From positions 1 to 30,221 of the IMG/VR virus record IMGVR_UViG_3300046491_000150: a DNA stretch of 30,221 nt; one strand, 5' to 3'. Each line of letters begins with the position of its first letter. The first letter of the stretch is position 1. Below are positions 27,728 to 30,221 of the stretch, piece after piece. The position numbers were made by a program, and so were the translations under genes. Source of the stretch: a virus. The notes under the pieces were generated by a model that was given only the letters and a program-made list of their open reading frames with translations, had not been told where the DNA came from and did no database searches.

Positions 27728-27909
27728 ATCAAGAAAAAGTGAAATCTAGATACGTCACCTTGCAAGAGTGGGCGGGAATGATGTTTTCCAAAGTGCCGCA
27801 CACCAATACTCTGTTACGCTGGGTGCATGATGGCCGGATTCAACCGCAGCCGCAGAAGATCGGCAAATGCTGGCAAGTCCGGCGCGACGCAGTCTACATG
27901 GCAGACTAA
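27724..27909 (+). CDS. xis: Excisionase (Xis-like)
   Basis: 61 aa. YVTLQEWAGMMFSKVPHTNTLLRWVHDGRIQPQPQKIGKCWQVRRDAVYM is a short winged-helix of the excisionase family: helix LQEWAGMM, helix NTLLRWVHDG, then the wing PQKIGKCWQVRRDA. It directs the integrase toward excision by bending attachment-site DNA. GGGAG precedes the ATG, which overlaps the previous stop. It ends one base before the integrase start, the usual xis-int order. Confidence 0.88.
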   Translation: MNQEKVKSRYVTLQEWAGMMFSKVPHTNTLLRWVHDGRIQPQPQKIGKCWQVRRDAVYMAD

Positions 27910-27910
27910 G

Positions 27911-29011
27911 ATGGGTAGAAATCGACTGGCAAAGAATCGCGGGTTCCCGCCCAACCTCTACCAGAACCCGGCGGGGTACTTCTATTACAAGCACCCGCGC
28001 AGCAAGCAGCAAAAGGGGCTGGGGAAGGACCGCGCAAAGGCTTTCCAGGAGGCGCGGGCCGCGAACGCCGTGCTGGCGACAATGCAGCCGTCCTCGCTGG
28101 CCGATTGGGTAGCGGGCAAGACCAACTACACCTTGGCCGCATGGCTTCCGGTCTACAAGGAATTGTGGATTGAGAAGAAATCCCCAAAAAAGGACACGCT
28201 ACGCAGTTGCACCATGTACGTGAAGCGACTTGAGTCAGCCAGCTTCGCATGGATGCGCCTCCAAGAGATCACCACCGAGCACGTAGCAACGTACCTGGAG
28301 TTGGTCGAGGAAGAGAGCGGCGCGTCGACGGCGAACGCAATGCGGGCGCGCATGAGCGACATCTTCCGCTGGGCGGAGACGCAAGGGTTGATCGAGGTCG
28401 GAAAGAGTCCGGTGACTGCGACCCGAGCGCCCCGCCCTCCCGTGAAGCGCAGCCGCCTATCGCTGGAACAATTCCACGCGATCCATCAGCATGCGCCCAA
28501 ATGGCTCCAGCGCGCTATGTATTTGGCGCTGACAACGGCACAGCGGCGCGAGGATATCGCAAATATGAAATTCGCCGACTGGCGCGAGGGGCATCTTCAT
28601 ATCGTCCAAAGCAAAGGCGGCGGGACCGTGCGACTACGTCAAGACGGGCGCATCCGACTGACGAAGGTCGGCATATCGATTGCTGAGGCGGTACAGGCAT
28701 GCCGCGACCTGATCGTGAGCCCGTATCTGGTGCATCACGTCGAGCACCGCAGCAAGGCGAAGCCGGGGCATCAGGTATCGGTCAATGGGCTGTCGAACGC
28801 GTTTCAGGCGGCGCGCGAGGCGGCGGGTATTAAGGCTGAGGAGGGGCGCACTCCGCCGAGCTTCCACGAGATCCGAAGCCTGGCTGAGCGGCTGTACAAG
28901 GAGGAGTTTGGGGCAGCGTTTGCGCAAGCCATGCTCGGCCATAAAAACGCCAGCATGACGGCAAAATATGATGACTTGCGCGGCGGATGGCAGAGCATCG
29001 CGGCCAAATAA
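27911..29011 (+). CDS. int: Tyrosine integrase, lambda Int type
   Basis: 366 aa. An N-terminal arm-binding part (RNRLAKNRGFPPNLYQNPAGYFYYKHP) is followed by a core-binding domain (~60-175) and a catalytic domain. Catalytic residues read R212 (TAQRRED), K235 (QSKGG), H319 and R322 (FHEIRS), H344 (LGHKN) and Y353 (AKYDD). The numbering of R212 and K235 equals that of lambda Int. It joins phage and host attachment sites and, with Xis, cuts the prophage out. It starts at the ATG 27911-27913 just after xis; the longer upstream frame overlaps xis. Being the last rightward gene, it marks the prophage end. Confidence 0.95.
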   Translation: MGRNRLAKNRGFPPNLYQNPAGYFYYKHPRSKQQKGLGKDRAKAFQEARAANAVLATMQPSSLADWVAGKTNYTLAAWLPVYKELWIEKKSPKKDTLRSCTMYVKRLESASFAWMRLQEITTEHVATYLELVEEESGASTANAMRARMSDIFRWAETQGLIEVGKSPVTATRAPRPPVKRSRLSLEQFHAIHQHAPKWLQRAMYLALTTAQRREDIANMKFADWREGHLHIVQSKGGGTVRLRQDGRIRLTKVGISIAEAVQACRDLIVSPYLVHHVEHRSKAKPGHQVSVNGLSNAFQAAREAAGIKAEEGRTPPSFHEIRSLAERLYKEEFGAAFAQAMLGHKNASMTAKYDDLRGGWQSIAAK

Positions 29012-29319
29012 TTTCAGTAAAATATTCTACGAATTTCTGTAACTCTACCGCCAAACCCGCATGAATACTGGCTTTCAGCCCGATCATGTGCTTGGCTGTA
29101 CTTAACATTCTTCGTTGAATCTTTACGCTGTAGAATCAATGGGTTAATCGAGTTTGCGGCATTATACAGTACCGACCAATAACCACTGTATAACACCCCC
29201 AAAAACAATGACTTACAACTGTATTTTATGAATTTTTAAGCCCGCATCAGCCCGCTTCGCGCTTGAGCTCATCTGCGCACCCGCAAGCCGCAACCCTCGA
29301 CCGCCGATACGATCTCGGC
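29012..29319. other. AT-rich gap downstream of the integrase, attachment-site candidate
   Basis: 308 bases without a convincing gene and clearly richer in A/T than both sides. It contains the inverted repeat at 29162-29193 and, on the leftward strand, a TTGGGGGTGTT stretch like arm-type sites near other phage integrases. No tRNA is seen. One attachment junction should lie here or close by; its partner is outside the window, so the core cannot be read. A leftward 64-aa frame exists (29014-29208) but does not look like a protein. Confidence 0.5.
29162..29193. repeat. 9-base perfect inverted repeat near the attachment region
   Basis: TTATACAGT (29162-29170) and ACTGTATAA (29185-29193), 14 bases apart. 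It could be integrase/excisionase core or arm binding sites, or an operator. Confidence 0.6.
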
Positions 29320-29490
29320 ATGACCCCAGACCGCCGCCGCGACCGCACTACCTCAGCCAGGCTTGAGCTTGCCTTGTTCCTAAGCGACATGATCGGCAGC
29401 CAACACTCTGCGCGGATGCTGGCGCGGCATAATGTCCCACTGGCGGGCGCCCTGCGCGTGCTGACCAGGCCGGGCGAGCGGCGAGACTAG
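29320..29490 (+). CDS. 56-aa conserved small protein
   Basis: The protein begins MTPDRRRDRTTSARLELALF; FLSDMIGSQHSARMLARHNVPLAGALRVLTRPGERRD follows. The pattern of a helix with F-L-x-D-M-x-G, A-R-x-L and V-P-L-x-x-A-L-R-V-L is one I have seen in Burkholderiales small proteins. A TTG at 29263 would add 19 less protein-like residues. It ends tail to tail with the SOS gene, the stops overlapping by two bases. Either host or a prophage cargo gene. Confidence 0.6.
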   Translation: MTPDRRRDRTTSARLELALFLSDMIGSQHSARMLARHNVPLAGALRVLTRPGERRD

Positions 29491-29783
29491 GCGGGCAGCA
29501 CCATCACCGACCACTCCTGTAGGAATTGCGCATCAGCATCGGTGCCGACGCGCTCCAGCCCGCGAAACAGCATCTTGTTGCCGTGCATGGTGACGAGCCG
29601 GGCGTCGTAGAGGGTAGGAATCAGCGGCTTTTGCTGGGAGTCGTCCGTCGCGGCTAGCTTCAGTTCGTAGACGCCAGCGCACATAGCGAGCGTCATGTCG
29701 CCGGCGGTCGGTTCCTCGGCTGAGAAATCGCGCTCGTGCTTGCGCGCGCCGCGGACTCGGAGGGTTTTGACTTTGCTGTACAT
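29487..29783 (-). CDS. LexA-box-controlled conserved protein
   Basis: 98 aa starting MYSKVKTLRVRGARKHERDF. AEEPTAGDMTLAMCAGVYELKL and the beta-rich rest recall a small Burkholderiales family of unknown function (recollection). A perfect LexA box covers the start codon, and the -10 TATACT lies ~7 bases before the ATG, so the message is probably leaderless or nearly so. It should be induced by DNA damage. Because it lies beyond the integrase, it may be a host gene or a cargo gene. A longer upstream frame exists but would cross the LexA box. Confidence 0.75.
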   Translation of the reverse strand: MYSKVKTLRVRGARKHERDFSAEEPTAGDMTLAMCAGVYELKLAATDDSQQKPLIPTLYDARLVTMHGNKMLFRGLERVGTDADAQFLQEWSVMVLPA

Positions 29784-29795
29784 TTGTACAGTATA
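29776..29795 (-). promoter_or_regulatory. LexA (SOS) box and -10 element
   Basis: CTGTACATTTGTACAG (29776-29791) fits CTGT-N8-ACAG with perfect 7-base arms around TT. Read leftward, -10 TATACT is at 29795-29790, overlapping the box, and the ATG is at 29783-29781. Bound LexA would cover both. Confidence 0.88.
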
Positions 29796-29886
29796 GCAGG
29801 CTGAGTGGGTGCGGGCCCTTACGCCGGGCCGACGCGGCCTAGCCCTAGGAGCGCCCAATGATGATATGGAAAATTGACAAAAGTCG

Positions 29887-29915
29887 TTGCACTAGTCCCA
29901 AATTGGGACTATTAT
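29887..29915 (+). promoter_or_regulatory. higB promoter with operator in the spacer
   Basis: -35 TTGCAC (29887-29892), 17 bases, -10 TATTAT (29910-29915). The 19-base palindrome TAGTCCCAAATTGGGACTA (29893-29911; 9-base arms around one A) fills the spacer exactly. This is typical of autorepression by a toxin-antitoxin complex. Confidence 0.8.
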
Positions 29916-29921
29916 TTTTCG

Positions 29922-30221
29922 ATGCGAATGCTCTCCCTCTCAACGCTCAAGCGCTTTTACGAACTTCCTGAGTATGCCGACTCAAAGGAGCCGCTGCTTA
30001 CTTGGCATGGACATGTTCTCAAAGCAACTTGGTCGACTCCGGCTGATGTCAAAGCGGACTTCGGCAGCGCGAGTATCCTGAAGGAAGGACGGGCAGTCTT
30101 TAACATTGCAGGTAATAAATACAGATTAGTTACGTCCATCAACTACGGGTATGGGATTGTTTTCGTCAAGTTCGTGGGGACACACAAGCAATACGACGAA
30201 ATAGACGCTCAGACAATTGAA
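29922..30221 (+). CDS. higB: HigB-family mRNA interferase toxin (cut by window end)
   Basis: 100 codons visible, no stop before the edge. LSLSTLKRFYELPEYADSKEPLLTWHGHVLKATWSTPADVKADFGSASILKEGRAVFNIAGNKYRLVTSINYGYGIVFVKFVGTHKQYDEID is the complete HigB pattern, with NIAGNKYRLV, the IVFVKFVGTH strand and the terminal YDEID. HigB is a ribosome-dependent RNase that cuts mRNA. The antitoxin gene higA should follow just beyond the window. The family usually ends near this length, so little is missing. The first ATG (29922) lies about where transcription should begin and no ribosome site precedes it; a second ATG is at 29928. Confidence 0.92.
   Translation, partial: MRMLSLSTLKRFYELPEYADSKEPLLTWHGHVLKATWSTPADVKADFGSASILKEGRAVFNIAGNKYRLVTSINYGYGIVFVKFVGTHKQYDEIDAQTIE

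Noticed and set aside
29014-29208. 64-codon leftward frame downstream of int
   Set aside because: No ribosome site, no domain, AT-rich; more probably attachment-site DNA.
29012-29320. tRNA gene as integration target
   Set aside because: I looked for a T-loop GTTCGA-type segment and cloverleaf stems on both strands and saw none.

Overview
This window is most of the early half of a temperate, lambda-like (siphovirus-type) prophage and a short piece of DNA beyond its integrase end. The DNA is GC-rich. The protein families (phage regulatory CII, a DUF4942 methyltransferase, Gp157, a Q-like antiterminator, many small Burkholderia/Ralstonia-type phage proteins) suggest a betaproteobacterial host of the order Burkholderiales. 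That placement is inferred from family resemblance, not measured. No structural (terminase, portal, capsid, tail) gene is visible. These probably continue past the left edge, after the two HNH endonuclease genes.

Layout. (1) 46-3207, leftward: entry into the late region. It holds a Q-like antiterminator (2860-3207), a ~620-base stretch with three leftward terminator-like hairpins and a C4-antisense-like RNA, five very small overlapping genes, and two HNH genes. (2) 3343-16280, leftward early operon, mostly joined by ATGA stop/start overlaps: Cro-like protein, CII family protein, small HTH and zinc-knuckle proteins, a C5-cytosine methyltransferase, a 2OG-Fe(II)-oxygenase-like protein, a DUF1364 nuclease-like protein, a DUF4942 plus adenine-methyltransferase fusion, an O-like replication initiator carrying five palindromic iterons, a DnaB helicase, a RuvC-like resolvase and a homing endonuclease. 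(3) 16281-18900: immunity region with two unlike repressors (a small XRE repressor and a LexA-like S24 repressor), an Arc-like ribbon-helix-helix protein and a small exported protein. (4) 18905-29011, rightward early operon: Rha/KilAC antirepressor, many small phage genes, recombination genes (Sak4-like ATPase, Gp157, NinB), modular hypothetical genes, excisionase and tyrosine integrase. (5) 29012-30221: AT-rich attachment-site candidate, a small conserved ORF, a gene with a textbook LexA box over its start, and a HigB toxin gene cut by the window end.

How it works together. The same 15-base operator (TCAACCnGyGGTTGA-like) occurs twice in the cro/repressor gap and twice at the promoter of the rightward operon. 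One repressor/Cro pair can therefore shut both early operons, as at lambda OL/OR. The antirepressor is the first gene released on the right. The leftward operon then makes the modification and replication proteins and finally Q, which would let RNA polymerase pass the tandem terminators into the late genes.

Most notable: the pairing of a C5 methyltransferase, a putative 2OG oxygenase and an adenine methyltransferase in one operon (a possible DNA-modification system); an XRE gene nested in another frame of a longer gene that stays open; a possible OOP-like short antisense RNA; and three promoters that put the start codon at or next to the predicted transcription start (cro, the SOS gene, higB).
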